Positions 8,691-17,871 of a DNA stretch of 64,000 bases are shown here, in pieces. Each line of letters starts with the position of its first letter. Position 1 is the stretch's first letter. The notes under the pieces were generated by a model. The model made no database searches. It saw nothing but the letters and a program-made list of their open reading frames with translations, and was not told where the DNA came from. The stretch is from Robertmurraya sp047302285 (GTDB lineage: Bacteria; Bacillota; Bacilli; Bacillales; Cytobacillaceae). The DNA is taken from positions 3,348,001 through 3,412,000 of the forward strand of contig NZ_CP154845.1 in the NCBI RefSeq assembly GCF_047302285.1, given 5' to 3'. The translations under genes and the position numbers were made by a program.

Positions 8691-9437
8691 TTAGTTTACT
8701 CTTGGACCGTGCTCCATTTCCCATAATTTTTCGAAGAAGGGTTGTCCCTTAATAATATTTTCACAAAATTGTTCATGCTTATGTGACCAGCCATATCGTG
8801 TTTCTTCATATAACTGTTGCCAAACTTCCTCAAAATCCCATTGCTGAATTTCACCGTAACGTTCTGGACACCACTCCGTATACCAGTAGCGAATTTCCGC
8901 CACATTGTCACAAGCTCGAAGCTGATCAAGCGCCATAAACAGCAATTGTTTAAGTTGCCTTTCTTTCCTCGTTAAGCCATTCATTAATTCAGGTGCTGGT
9001 GATAGAATATGAAATTCCTTTAAAGAAGAAGAGTTATTAAAGGAATAATCTATCGGTTCATGATTTTCAATCATTTCATACACCAATTGCTCCTGCCTTG
9101 GAATGAGTCTACTTTTTCGAATAGGGATGTTGTAGCCAATCGTATCCACAACAAGAATATCCATTCCATCAGTTATGATGAAGCAGTAATCAAGCTGAAT
9201 TCGCTCATGATTTTTTCGTAAATACGCCTTTTGATAAATGTCATCTAACAACTGCTGTGGCAATTCCGCTAAATCATTCTCTATGTAATTAAATAACACC
9301 GAACTAACTTTCAATAATGGCACTTGATCGAGCAACTCTACACCGTCATCCTTACGCCATTCATGGAAGTGACATACATTATATCCATTCTCTTCACCTT
9401 CAAACCAATTGACCCAAACATCATGAAGATATAACAT
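8691..9437 (-). CDS. yjbA: UPF0736 family protein YjbA
   Basis: A 248-residue conserved Bacillus protein of unknown function. The N-terminal motif MLYLHDVWVNWFEGEENGYN and the central RKSRLIPRQEQLVYEM and TRKERQLKQLLFMALDQL segments match my memory of B. subtilis YjbA closely. No membrane helix or catalytic motif is evident, so it should be cytoplasmic. I chose the ATG at 9437 because GAGGGG lies 7 bases upstream; the longer frame to 9476 would add residues absent from the family. Its place between app and trpS is the same as in B. subtilis. Confidence 0.88.
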   Translation of the reverse strand: MLYLHDVWVNWFEGEENGYNVCHFHEWRKDDGVELLDQVPLLKVSSVLFNYIENDLAELPQQLLDDIYQKAYLRKNHERIQLDYCFIITDGMDILVVDTIGYNIPIRKSRLIPRQEQLVYEMIENHEPIDYSFNNSSSLKEFHILSPAPELMNGLTRKERQLKQLLFMALDQLRACDNVAEIRYWYTEWCPERYGEIQQWDFEEVWQQLYEETRYGWSHKHEQFCENIIKGQPFFEKLWEMEHGPRVN

Positions 9438-9633
9438 GAATCTACCCCTCACTCCTTCAATCAAATACGTCAACACCTATAAATGTGAAGTATTTATTCT
9501 GAATAAAGTTAACTATTTGTCACTCAGTATGGGCAGTCACAGGCCAATTTATTCCCAAAAATCCCACCTTAAACCAATTTCCTTATACAAAGCTTCTTAC
9601 TTACCTTTATATTTTATGAACACAACGTAAAAA

Positions 9634-9662
9634 GAAAGGATCCGCAAAATGCGGATCCTTTC
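9634..9662 (-). terminator. Terminator of the app operon
   Basis: A 13-bp perfect stem (9634-9646 with 9650-9662) with a 3-base loop is followed on the minus strand by TTTTTACG. It lies just after the appA stop codon. Confidence 0.9.
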
Positions 9663-9675
9663 AGAACTGATAGGA

Positions 9676-11562
9676 TTATTCGGCTTTTAGACCTTCTTCT
9701 TGTGTTACAGCTAAATCCTGTAGATTAGCCCAACCTTCTTCAATTGAGTAGTTTTGAACACGGTTGTTAACCGGTACCAATACTGAACGGTATAAAGTTG
9801 GGAATACAGGTACTTCATCAACCATTAATTGCTGCCACTCATTGTATACTTCTTTACGATAATCAACATCAAACGCTTCTTGAGAAACACCATCAGCTAA
9901 TATTGCATCATTTTCATCACTTGCATAACGTGAGAAGTTATAAAGCGCATCACGACCATATAGTCCACGAGGGTCTACGTCAATACCAACGCCCCAAGCA
10001 CCTTGATAAATATCAACTGCTGGATCATCATCACCATTTTGTCCTACTCTCTCATAGAAAGAGTTGAACTCTTGTAAACGACCATCTAATAATTCAACCT
10101 TAAGACCAACAGCTTCCCAAGCTTGGATATAGTATTGTGCTAGTGGTTCAGCAGTATCTCCACCAGACATTGAAGCAAAGTTAATGACTAATGGTTCACC
10201 ATTCTTATCTTCACGGATACCATCGCCATCAACATCAGCATATCCTGCTTCATCTAGCAATTGCTTCGCTTTTTCAGGGTCATAAGTAAGACCAGGGTTT
10301 GAATCATCATGGAACTCTGGGTGAGAAGGCGGGATTAATGTCGTCGCATTCCAACGAAGACCATGATAGAACTTTTGACCAACTGTATCATTATCTACTG
10401 CATGCCACATAGCTTGACGTAAATTCACATCCGCCATTTTTGCATCTGGATTCGGTTTAACTGCTCCAGCTTCTTTATCCCAAGTACCTAACTTAAATCC
10501 AATATACGTATACGCACGGTCAACTTTACCTAACCATTCAACATTGGATAACTCAGAGTTTGCTGGGAATTGATCCACATCAAACGAACTAACTAAGTCT
10601 ACTTCACCTTTTTGTAGAGCTTGTGCAACAACACTGTTGTTAATTACTTTCACTGTTACCGTGTCAAGTTTTGGTTCTCCACGCCAGTAATCAGGGTTTT
10701 TCTTTAAGACAACCGCTTCTCCTGGAGTGATGCTGTCAACGATAAACGGACCAAAACCAATTGGATTTTGACGCACTTCTGGAGATGAAGAAATATCAGC
10801 CACTGCCATATCACCAAAGATATGCTTTGCTAAAGGATAGGACCAAATACTTCCTGTTACTAGAGAAGGAGTTGATTCAATGTATGTGATTTGTAATGTT
10901 TTGTCATCTAAAACTTCGATACCAGAAATCGTATCAGCTTCACCTGCATGATAAGCTTCAACTCCTACGATATTTGTGAAATCAGATCCGTAACGAGGAC
11001 CGTCATAATCTGGATGAGAAATAACTTCATGAGCGAATAACCAATCTTCAGCAGTTACAGGCTCTCCATCATGCCAGTTTACATTGTCTTTAATTTGGAA
11101 TTTGATGGTTACCCCTTTATCAGCCACTTCAGTAGCCTTGTCAGCAGGTAATGTTGCAAGTACGTCTGCAGATACTTCATCTAATGGCTCATAAGTTGCA
11201 GCACCATCATTTGTATACACATAGTTTGCATCCCAAGTTAATAAACCTTCATCAAACCAAGATAAAATTTGAGCATCAGGGTCACCAGAATAGAAGTTCC
11301 AGTTTAAAGTCCCTTCAAATGCTGTATCAGAAACTAATCCGAAGTTAAGGTTACCACCTTCGATAGCTTCTCCTTCATTTGTTTTTACTTGGCTGAAATC
11401 ATCGATGGAGTAAAGTCCATCTTCTTTTTCTTCTGTTTGCTTCTCTTTATCGTCGCCGGAATCTTTAGTAGAATCCTTTTCGCCACCAGAGCAAGCAGCC
11501 AATGCAAGTACAAGTACTAGCATCATTGCTAATAGAAGTTTGCTAAATTTAGCTTTTTCCAT
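9676..11562 (-). CDS. appA: Oligopeptide-binding lipoprotein of the second importer (AppA-type)
   Basis: Extracellular substrate-binding lipoprotein (628 residues) of a second peptide importer. The signal peptide ends in LAAC (Cys24 from the chosen start), followed by an acidic and lysine-rich linker. The SBP_bac_5 domain has NWHDGEPVTAEDWLFAH and GFGPFIVDSI. A DVDGDGIREDKNGE loop resembles an EF-hand calcium site and recurs in this family. GGGAGG sits 8 bases before the ATG at 11562; a longer frame to 11610 lacks a binding site and would bury the signal peptide. Unlike B. subtilis, where appA sits between the ATPase and permease genes, here it is last. Confidence 0.88.
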   Translation of the reverse strand: MEKAKFSKLLLAMMLVLVLALAACSGGEKDSTKDSGDDKEKQTEEKEDGLYSIDDFSQVKTNEGEAIEGGNLNFGLVSDTAFEGTLNWNFYSGDPDAQILSWFDEGLLTWDANYVYTNDGAATYEPLDEVSADVLATLPADKATEVADKGVTIKFQIKDNVNWHDGEPVTAEDWLFAHEVISHPDYDGPRYGSDFTNIVGVEAYHAGEADTISGIEVLDDKTLQITYIESTPSLVTGSIWSYPLAKHIFGDMAVADISSSPEVRQNPIGFGPFIVDSITPGEAVVLKKNPDYWRGEPKLDTVTVKVINNSVVAQALQKGEVDLVSSFDVDQFPANSELSNVEWLGKVDRAYTYIGFKLGTWDKEAGAVKPNPDAKMADVNLRQAMWHAVDNDTVGQKFYHGLRWNATTLIPPSHPEFHDDSNPGLTYDPEKAKQLLDEAGYADVDGDGIREDKNGEPLVINFASMSGGDTAEPLAQYYIQAWEAVGLKVELLDGRLQEFNSFYERVGQNGDDDPAVDIYQGAWGVGIDVDPRGLYGRDALYNFSRYASDENDAILADGVSQEAFDVDYRKEVYNEWQQLMVDEVPVFPTLYRSVLVPVNNRVQNYSIEEGWANLQDLAVTQEEGLKAE

Positions 11563-11578
11563 TCTTGTTGCCTCCCTT

Positions 11579-12484
11579 TTATCCTCTTCTTTGTCTTGCG
11601 TCAGTCGCACGCTTTAGCGCTTGGCCAACATTATTTATACTTAACATCAATACTAAAATTAGTAATGATGCAGGTACCCAAACCCACCATCTGAATTCAA
11701 GTGTTTGTGGATTTCTTGCATAACTTACAAGAGTCCCTAAACTTGGTGTACTCTCTGGAAAACCAAATCCTAAGAAGGATAACCCAGATTCTAACCCAAT
11801 ATTTGCCGCCAAATTCAATGTCATCGTAACGATGATTAACGAACTTAAATTTGGCAGTACTTGCGTAAACATAATTTTAAAATTTGACGTACCAAGCGTT
11901 TTGGAAGCTTGTACATAATCTAGTTCTTTTTCCTGGAGAGCTTTTGAACGAATTAATCTTGCAATCCCCATCCACAAGAATGCGGTCATGATTAATGAAA
12001 ATGATAGAATGCTGTACTTCGGCACAATGGCAACGAACACGATAACAATCATCAAGAAAGGTAATACTTGGAAAAAGTCCAAAATTCTCATCATAATATT
12101 GTCAACAGTTCCTCCAAAATACCCTGCTACCAATCCATAGATAATGCCAATTACTCCTGTCATTAACGTAACCAGAAGCCCTATTGAAAGAGAGTTACGT
12201 GTACCGATAATTAACTGCCCGAATACATCTCGTCCACCATAATCAGTTCCAAGAAGAAATTCCTCCGATGGTGGTTGATGAATGGAAAACAAGTCAACCT
12301 TTACGATTTCCTTCACATCCAGCAAAATGGAAGCACCATACACTATAACCATTATGATAATAAGTAAAATCAAAGAACTTAATGCTAATTTATCACGTAC
12401 AATCTCTCGTCCTATAATTCTCCAACCGGAAGGACTCTTTACCACTTCACGTTCCTTTTCAAGCTCTATTTTGTTCGTTTCCAT
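11579..12484 (-). CDS. appC: Oligopeptide ABC transporter permease AppC
   Basis: A permease of the second peptide importer, 301 residues with an N-terminal cytoplasmic tail, a first helix near residues 31-53 and five more helices. GTDYGGRDVFGQLIIGTRNSL and the coupling loop DYVQASKTLGTS...QVLPN are typical of OppC/DppC proteins. The ATG at 12484 follows GAGGTGATC, an almost perfect anti-16S match; a GTG three codons earlier lies inside that site. It starts 27 bases after appB and ends 16 bases before appA. Confidence 0.9.
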   Translation of the reverse strand: METNKIELEKEREVVKSPSGWRIIGREIVRDKLALSSLILLIIIMVIVYGASILLDVKEIVKVDLFSIHQPPSEEFLLGTDYGGRDVFGQLIIGTRNSLSIGLLVTLMTGVIGIIYGLVAGYFGGTVDNIMMRILDFFQVLPFLMIVIVFVAIVPKYSILSFSLIMTAFLWMGIARLIRSKALQEKELDYVQASKTLGTSNFKIMFTQVLPNLSSLIIVTMTLNLAANIGLESGLSFLGFGFPESTPSLGTLVSYARNPQTLEFRWWVWVPASLLILVLMLSINNVGQALKRATDARQRRG

Positions 12485-12510
12485 TTTGATCACCTCACAG
12501 TTTACGATGC

Positions 12511-13473
12511 TTATTTAATCCGAATACGCGGGTCAACTAGACTAAGAATAATATCTGATAGTAATGCCCCTAGAATCGACAAGATTCCAAATAATAGTAC
12601 AAGAGAAGTTACAACACTATAGTCACGCATTAATATAGAATTATAGAAAAGTTGTCCCATTCCTGGATAACCAAAGATATTCTCAATAAAGATTGAACCT
12701 CCGATCAATCCAGTGATTTCATATCCAAAAAAAGCAGCAATCGGTAACAGTGAGTTTCTTAAAATATGACGATTGTAAACTCTAGATTCTGAAGCGCCTT
12801 TTGCTCTTGCTGTTAAAATAAAATCTTTTTGTTTTGTATCAATAATTTCACTACGTAAATATTGAACGGTCGATACCGTAGTGATTAATGCCATAGACAG
12901 TGCAGGAAGCAACATATGGTAAATCTTACTCATGACATATTCAAACGTCCCTGGCACCAAGCCTGGTTTGACACTACCACCAGTTGGGAACCAATCTAAA
13001 TAGAAGCCAAAAAACCATAACATCACCAATGCAAAAATAAATAATGGGGCAGCAAAACCAATGTACGTATACCCTGTTATTAAACGATCGGCCCAAGAAT
13101 CGTTATACCGACCACTTGTAATCCCAAGAGGAATTGCAATAATATACGTTAAGAATAAAGTTAATACAGATAACCAGAATGAATTAATAATTCTTTGCCA
13201 AACCAACTCTGTAACTGGCATTTTAAAATGAAAGGACTGGCCTAAATCACCTGTAAATACGCCTCCTACCCATCTGGTGTATTGCTCATACCATGGGTCG
13301 TTTAAACCTAACGCTTCACGTTTTTCAGCGATCGTGTTCGGATCAATATTCGGGTCTATCATTCCAGTTAAGGCATCACCCGGCATCATTTTCGCTAGAA
13401 TAAAAACAATAAGGCTTAGTAAAATCACTTGTGGAATCATAATCATGATTCGCCGTATAGAAAATTTCCACAT
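12511..13473 (-). CDS. appB: Oligopeptide ABC transporter permease AppB
   Basis: The second permease of the app importer, 320 residues with six predicted helices. The N-terminus (MWKFSIRRIMIMIPQVILLS) and the loop KDFILTARAKGASESRVYNRH mark it as OppB/DppB type. The ATG at 13473 lies 9 bases after an AAGG site. A TTG at 13482 overlaps the end of appF and touches the same site, so it is less likely. It follows appF by 5 bases. Confidence 0.9.
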   Translation of the reverse strand: MWKFSIRRIMIMIPQVILLSLIVFILAKMMPGDALTGMIDPNIDPNTIAEKREALGLNDPWYEQYTRWVGGVFTGDLGQSFHFKMPVTELVWQRIINSFWLSVLTLFLTYIIAIPLGITSGRYNDSWADRLITGYTYIGFAAPLFIFALVMLWFFGFYLDWFPTGGSVKPGLVPGTFEYVMSKIYHMLLPALSMALITTVSTVQYLRSEIIDTKQKDFILTARAKGASESRVYNRHILRNSLLPIAAFFGYEITGLIGGSIFIENIFGYPGMGQLFYNSILMRDYSVVTSLVLLFGILSILGALLSDIILSLVDPRIRIK

Positions 13474-13478
13474 AACAA

Positions 13479-14411
13479 TCAACCTTTCTCAGGCAAAGCC
13501 ACTAGATGTGTATCGGATACGGGCTGCAATTGATAGGCTAAGCCCTCGTCATCAAAGTATTGATTATATGCCTGTTCATACTCGTTCTTTACTTCTTGAC
13601 GGAATTGCAGATGCTTGTCTCGATTTCTCGGATTGATATCTGGAATCGCTGCAACCAGTCGCTTCGTGTAAATATGCTGAGGATTATTAAAGATATCCTC
13701 TTTTGTCCCAGCCTCTACGTATCTGCCTTTATACATGATGCCAATCTGGTCACACATATGTTTGATAACACCTAAGTCGTGGCTTATAAACAAATATGTT
13801 AACCCTAATTCCTTCTGTATCTCCTGCATGAAGTTTAATACTTGAGCTTGCACAGATACGTCAAGTGCTGATACAGGCTCGTCCGCAATAATGAGCTTTG
13901 GTTTCAACGCAATCGCCCTTGCAATTCCAATCCTTTGTCTTTGACCACCTGAAAATTCATGAGGATACTTGAGGATACTTTCGGGACTTAGTCCGACTAG
14001 TTCTAACAATTCTTGGACTCTTTTCGTCTCTTCTCCCTTAGTGAGTTTCTCATAGTTTCTTAGCGGTTCTGAAATAATATCAATCACGCGTTTTTTTGGA
14101 TTTAATGAAGAGTATGGATCCTGGAAAATCATTTGAATATCTCTGCGAACATCCTTACTTGCGCTTGCTATATTCGTAATATCTTGTCCCTCGAATAAAA
14201 CTTGTCCAGAGGTAATTTTATTTAATCCAATAATGGCACGACCAGTCGTTGTTTTTCCTGAACCAGATTCGCCAACCAACCCGTACGTTTTTCCTTTTTC
14301 AATCGATAAATTGACTCCATCTACCGCTTTGACATGGCCCAACGTCCTTCCAAAAAGGCCACCTTTAACAGGAAAATGAACCTTCAAGTCCTTTACTTCA
14401 AGATATGACAT
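13479..14411 (-). CDS. appF: Oligopeptide ABC transporter, ATP-binding protein AppF
   Basis: The F-type ATPase of the second importer (310 residues). It shows a Walker A (GESGSGKT), FQDP Q-loop, signature SGGQRQR, Walker B IIADEP and the C-terminal NNPQHIYTKRLVAAIPDI segment. The ATG at 14411 has AGGAGG 9 bases upstream, located inside the end of appD, so the two genes overlap by 14 bases. The frame to 14474 is longer but lacks a binding site. The insert PVKGGLFGRTLGHVKAVDG in the first strand region is common in F-type subunits of this branch. Confidence 0.92.
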   Translation of the reverse strand: MSYLEVKDLKVHFPVKGGLFGRTLGHVKAVDGVNLSIEKGKTYGLVGESGSGKTTTGRAIIGLNKITSGQVLFEGQDITNIASASKDVRRDIQMIFQDPYSSLNPKKRVIDIISEPLRNYEKLTKGEETKRVQELLELVGLSPESILKYPHEFSGGQRQRIGIARAIALKPKLIIADEPVSALDVSVQAQVLNFMQEIQKELGLTYLFISHDLGVIKHMCDQIGIMYKGRYVEAGTKEDIFNNPQHIYTKRLVAAIPDINPRNRDKHLQFRQEVKNEYEQAYNQYFDDEGLAYQLQPVSDTHLVALPEKG

Positions 14412-15411
14412 GCTGCTTACCCTCCTTAACTCCATCAGGAAAATGAAAATCCTTATAGCAGGTGCAGCGAACAAAGTGACCAGGACTTACTTCGTGCAAT
14501 TCTGGATTCTTTTCATGCGCAGAATCTGGAATCCACGGAATTCTCGCTCCAAAGCGACAACCCTCTCGTGGCAGGTTCTGCAATGCTGGAACCACTCCCT
14601 GAATAACGTGTAGTGTTGATTGTTCTTCACTTGTTGTTGGTACTGAATTCAAGAGTGATCTTGTATACGGGTGTAATGGATTTTCAAACAATGTATAGAC
14701 ATCTGCAATTTCAACAATTTGACCTGCATACATAACTGCTACTCTATCTGCCATTTCCGCAACCACCCCTAAATCATGGGTGATAAGAATAACGCCAGCT
14801 TCTGATTCCTCTTTTAATTCCTTAATTAAATCAAGAATCTGCGACTGAATCGTTACATCAAGTGCTGTTGTTGGCTCATCAGCAATCAACAACTCAGGAT
14901 TATTGGCGATAGCCATTGCGATGACAACCCTTTGTCTCATTCCGCCTGATAATTCATGAGGAAATTGATTAAAAACATGTTCAGGGCGGGGAATCCCAAC
15001 TTTATTCAACAATTCTATTACTTTAGTCTTTCTTATTTCCGTGGAAGACGTTCCATGAATGAGGAGTATTTCACCAATTTGTTCTCCTATTATCATAAGT
15101 GGATTTAAGGCAGTTAAAGGATCCTGGAAAATCATTCCCATGTCCTTTCCACGAAGCTTATTTAATTTGCCTGCTGTTAATTTTGTAATATTTTGACCTT
15201 TAAATAGAATATCTCCTTCTATTTTTGCTCTACTATGAAGATTCATGATTGAAAAAGCTAAAGCACTTTTCCCACAACCAGATTCTCCTACAATGGCAAG
15301 CAATTCATTTTTATGTACTGATAAAGATACTCCATCTACTGCTGCATAATAGTCATCTTTAATTCGAAAAGATGTCTTTAGATTATCTATTTTTAAGATT
15401 GGCTCGCTCAA
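14398..15411 (-). CDS. appD: Oligopeptide ABC transporter, ATP-binding protein AppD
   Basis: The D-type ATPase of the second importer and first gene of the operon (337 residues). A Walker A (GESGCGKS), FQDP, signature SGGMRQR and Walker B LIADEP are present. The C-terminus has PGHFVRCTCY, a cysteine-bearing tail like those of DppD/OppD proteins. Translation starts at TTG 15411, preceded by AGGGGG at 6 bases. The whole operon is D-F-B-C-A on the minus strand, ending in the terminator at 9634-9662. Confidence 0.92.
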   Translation of the reverse strand: MSEPILKIDNLKTSFRIKDDYYAAVDGVSLSVHKNELLAIVGESGCGKSALAFSIMNLHSRAKIEGDILFKGQNITKLTAGKLNKLRGKDMGMIFQDPLTALNPLMIIGEQIGEILLIHGTSSTEIRKTKVIELLNKVGIPRPEHVFNQFPHELSGGMRQRVVIAMAIANNPELLIADEPTTALDVTIQSQILDLIKELKEESEAGVILITHDLGVVAEMADRVAVMYAGQIVEIADVYTLFENPLHPYTRSLLNSVPTTSEEQSTLHVIQGVVPALQNLPREGCRFGARIPWIPDSAHEKNPELHEVSPGHFVRCTCYKDFHFPDGVKEGKQHVIS

Positions 15412-15675
15412 TTTAATCCCCCTAACCCTTCACATAAAACTTATATCTGAATAATAAACCGAAGCTTTAGAATCAACAGTTATATTTTGTAGGCAAGTTT
15501 ATAATCTTTCGTGTGCCGGCTATTCAAATTATTCTGTTTATTCGTTCGTTTGATTAAAATATTATTACAGTCTTATTAAAATAGCAAGAGTTTTTTTACA
15601 ATTATTAAATTTCTCTTAATTGGTAACTTTCCAAAACCCTGATAAATCAATCATTTCCAATACATTCCATTTATT

Positions 15676-16410
15676 TCATTTTATGAAATTTTCGGAATTC
15701 GAATAAAAATTTACTTTTGTGGAAAAGTTTCCACCTTTAAGAATTACTTTTGTAAGGTGGTATCCAATTGCATATCCTAGTAATCTTGGATATCCTCTAC
15801 TTCCAAATAAAATATTGTTATGAAGCTCTTCTTCTCTTTTTGTATCGATAATCTCATTACGGAGGTCTTCCCAGTATTGCTCTAATTCTTTTTCAGAATA
15901 GTACTGACACCAATTTGCTCGATATTTTTCTCCACAATAATACTCCACTGCATGTTCAGCTAGCCCTTCTAAAATTATGGAATCTAACAAAGTGTACTCC
16001 TTCATTTCTTTTTTCTGTTTATTGATTCTACAAACATGGTGATATTCATGAACAAATAGGGCCTCTATCTCTTTTTTATCTTCAAGCGGAGAAAGGAATA
16101 GGAATATGCTTTTCTTGAAAGAAACCCCACCTTTATCTGCGAAATTACTATGAATCGGAAATATAAAAATATCAACATCTGGACCGTTCCATCGTTTTTG
16201 ATACTTGCGGAAAAGCCTTGCTACTTCTTCCCAAACCTTGTTCTTTTGTATGTCTTGAAAATAGCGCGATGTCCTTCGATTCGGTTTATACATTCCAAAC
16301 TGGATTAAGTAAGAATATAAGTCGGGTTTACTCGAATCGATTTGTAGACATATTTTTTTCGGGTCATCAAAATCCTCCTCCAACCATTTATCTGTCCGAA
16401 CTACCCCAAT
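15676..16410 (-). CDS. yjaZ: DUF2268 family putative metalloprotease YjaZ
   Basis: A cytoplasmic protein with a zincin-like motif HEYHHVCRI near the middle and a downstream glutamate in LEGLAEHAVE, matching the DUF2268 (YjaZ) family. Its substrate is unknown. Its place beside fabF is as in B. subtilis. The start is uncertain: no ATG, GTG or TTG with a ribosome-binding site gives the full family N-terminus, but an ATT at 16410 follows GGAGGTGGAGGA and would yield (M)GVVRTDKWLEEDF, like homologues beginning MGV. The first conventional start is TTG 16383, without a site. The gene is about 244 residues if ATT is used. Confidence 0.75.
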   Translation of the reverse strand: MGVVRTDKWLEEDFDDPKKICLQIDSSKPDLYSYLIQFGMYKPNRRTSRYFQDIQKNKVWEEVARLFRKYQKRWNGPDVDIFIFPIHSNFADKGGVSFKKSIFLFLSPLEDKKEIEALFVHEYHHVCRINKQKKEMKEYTLLDSIILEGLAEHAVEYYCGEKYRANWCQYYSEKELEQYWEDLRNEIIDTKREEELHNNILFGSRGYPRLLGYAIGYHLTKVILKGGNFSTKVNFYSNSENFIK

Positions 16411-16453
16411 TCCTCCACCTCCATTTTCTCTTTAGTTTATGAATGTAAATGTA

Positions 16454-16510
16454 AAAAGAGACTGCAAATAAGCCAGATGAAACTCGACTCTGTGAACTGC
16501 AGTCTCTTTT
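16454..16510 (-). terminator. Long-loop hairpin between fabF and yjaZ
   Basis: A 13-bp perfect stem (AAAAGAGACTGCA, 16454-16466, with 16498-16510) encloses a 31-base loop and is followed on the minus strand by TTTTT. It lies between the fabF terminator and the yjaZ ribosome-binding site. Confidence 0.55.
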
Positions 16511-16540
16511 ATTATGGGAGGAGTCGTCTTTACTCTCGAC

Positions 16541-16577
16541 ACAAAAAAAGGACGCCCTATCTAAAATAGGACATCCT
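16541..16577 (-). terminator. Terminator of fabH-fabF
   Basis: On the minus strand a 12-bp stem (16549-16560 with 16566-16577), closed with two G-U pairs, is followed by a run of seven T's. It lies 22 bases after the fabF stop codon. Confidence 0.82.
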
Positions 16578-16599
16578 CTCTTATCACTATGATTAAATG

Positions 16600-17838
16600 C
16601 TATTCATACTTACGAAAAACGATGGTTGCATTGTGTCCGCCGAAGCCTAGGGAATTACTTAAGGCTGCCTGAACTTCCTGCTTTCTTGCTTCGTTTGGAA
16701 TGTAATCGAGATCACATTCTGGATCTGGTGTTTGCAAATTGATCGTTGGTGGTAAAACAGCATCTCTTAAAGCTAAGACTGTAAAGATCGCTTCCACACC
16801 ACCAGCTGCTCCTAACAAATGGCCTGTCATTGATTTTGTTGAGCTCACTGCTAGTTTATACGCATGCTCACCAAACACTTCTTTAATCGCTAATGTTTCA
16901 AATTTATCGTTATAATCCGTGCTTGTACCGTGGGCATTAATATAACCAATATCCTCTGGATTCAATTCAGCATCCTCGATCGCCATTTTCATTGCGCGAG
17001 CCCCGCCTTCTCCACCTGGTGCCGGTGCAGTGATATGGTACGCATCACCAGTTGCACCATAGCCAACGATTTCAGCATAGATTTTCGCACCACGTGCTAA
17101 CGCATGCTCTAATTCCTCAAGGACAACAATTCCTGCGCCTTCTCCCATGACAAAACCGTCTCGATTTAAATCAAATGGACGACTTGCAGTCCCGGGATCT
17201 GGATTAGTCGACAATGCTTTGTTGGCACAGAATCCTGCCATCGCCATTCTTGAGATAGGCGCTTCTGAGCCACCGGATACCATCGCATCGGCCGCACCTC
17301 TTTGAATCACTTTAAAAGCATCTCCAATGGAATTTGTACCTGTTGCACAAGCCGTAACCGTACAGGAATTAAATCCTCTTGCACCTAGTGTGATAGAAAC
17401 CTGGCCTGCTGCCATATCTGGAATCATCATTGGTACGAAAAATGGACTTACTCTTCGATAACCTTTATTTAAAAATGTTTCAAACTGATTCTCGAATGTT
17501 TCCATTCCGCCAATCCCTGAACCAATCCATACACCTACTCGATGTGAATTGTCATCATTAATGTCAAGACCAGCATCCTTCACTGCCATTACTGAAGCAG
17601 CGACAGCATAGTGAGTGAAACGATCCATTTTTCTAGCATCTTTTTTATCAATATATTCTTCTACATTAAAATCCTTCACTTCTGCGACAACTTTCGCAGG
17701 ATAATCGTCTGGATTCAATCTTGTTAAAACTCCGACACCAGAGACTCCTTCTTGAATCTTTTTCCACGTTGTTTCCGCATCATTTCCGAGTGGCGTTACG
17801 GCACCAATTCCTGTTACAACTACTCTTCGTTTCGTCAT
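16600..17838 (-). CDS. fabF: Beta-ketoacyl-ACP synthase II FabF
   Basis: Elongating condensing enzyme of type II fatty acid synthesis: joins malonyl-ACP to a growing acyl-ACP. The 412-residue length matches the family. The catalytic triad is visible: Cys164 in TACATGTNS, His303 in NAHGTSTDYND and His340 in KSMTGHLLGAAGG. I chose the ATG at 17838, 9 bases after AAAGGAG, over an ATG at 17847 that abuts that site. It follows fabH by 33 bases and shares its FapR-controlled promoter. Confidence 0.96.
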   Translation of the reverse strand: MTKRRVVVTGIGAVTPLGNDAETTWKKIQEGVSGVGVLTRLNPDDYPAKVVAEVKDFNVEEYIDKKDARKMDRFTHYAVAASVMAVKDAGLDINDDNSHRVGVWIGSGIGGMETFENQFETFLNKGYRRVSPFFVPMMIPDMAAGQVSITLGARGFNSCTVTACATGTNSIGDAFKVIQRGAADAMVSGGSEAPISRMAMAGFCANKALSTNPDPGTASRPFDLNRDGFVMGEGAGIVVLEELEHALARGAKIYAEIVGYGATGDAYHITAPAPGGEGGARAMKMAIEDAELNPEDIGYINAHGTSTDYNDKFETLAIKEVFGEHAYKLAVSSTKSMTGHLLGAAGGVEAIFTVLALRDAVLPPTINLQTPDPECDLDYIPNEARKQEVQAALSNSLGFGGHNATIVFRKYE

Positions 17839-17871
17839 TATTTCCATCTCCTTTGCACATAAAATAGGAAT

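Noticed and set aside
9436..9630. 64-residue plus-strand frame between yjbA and appA
   Set aside because: It overlaps the yjbA start region, has no binding site and resembles no protein.
15412..15675. CodY box before appD (best match about 10 of 15)
   Set aside because: Too weak in AT-rich sequence and without a matching promoter.
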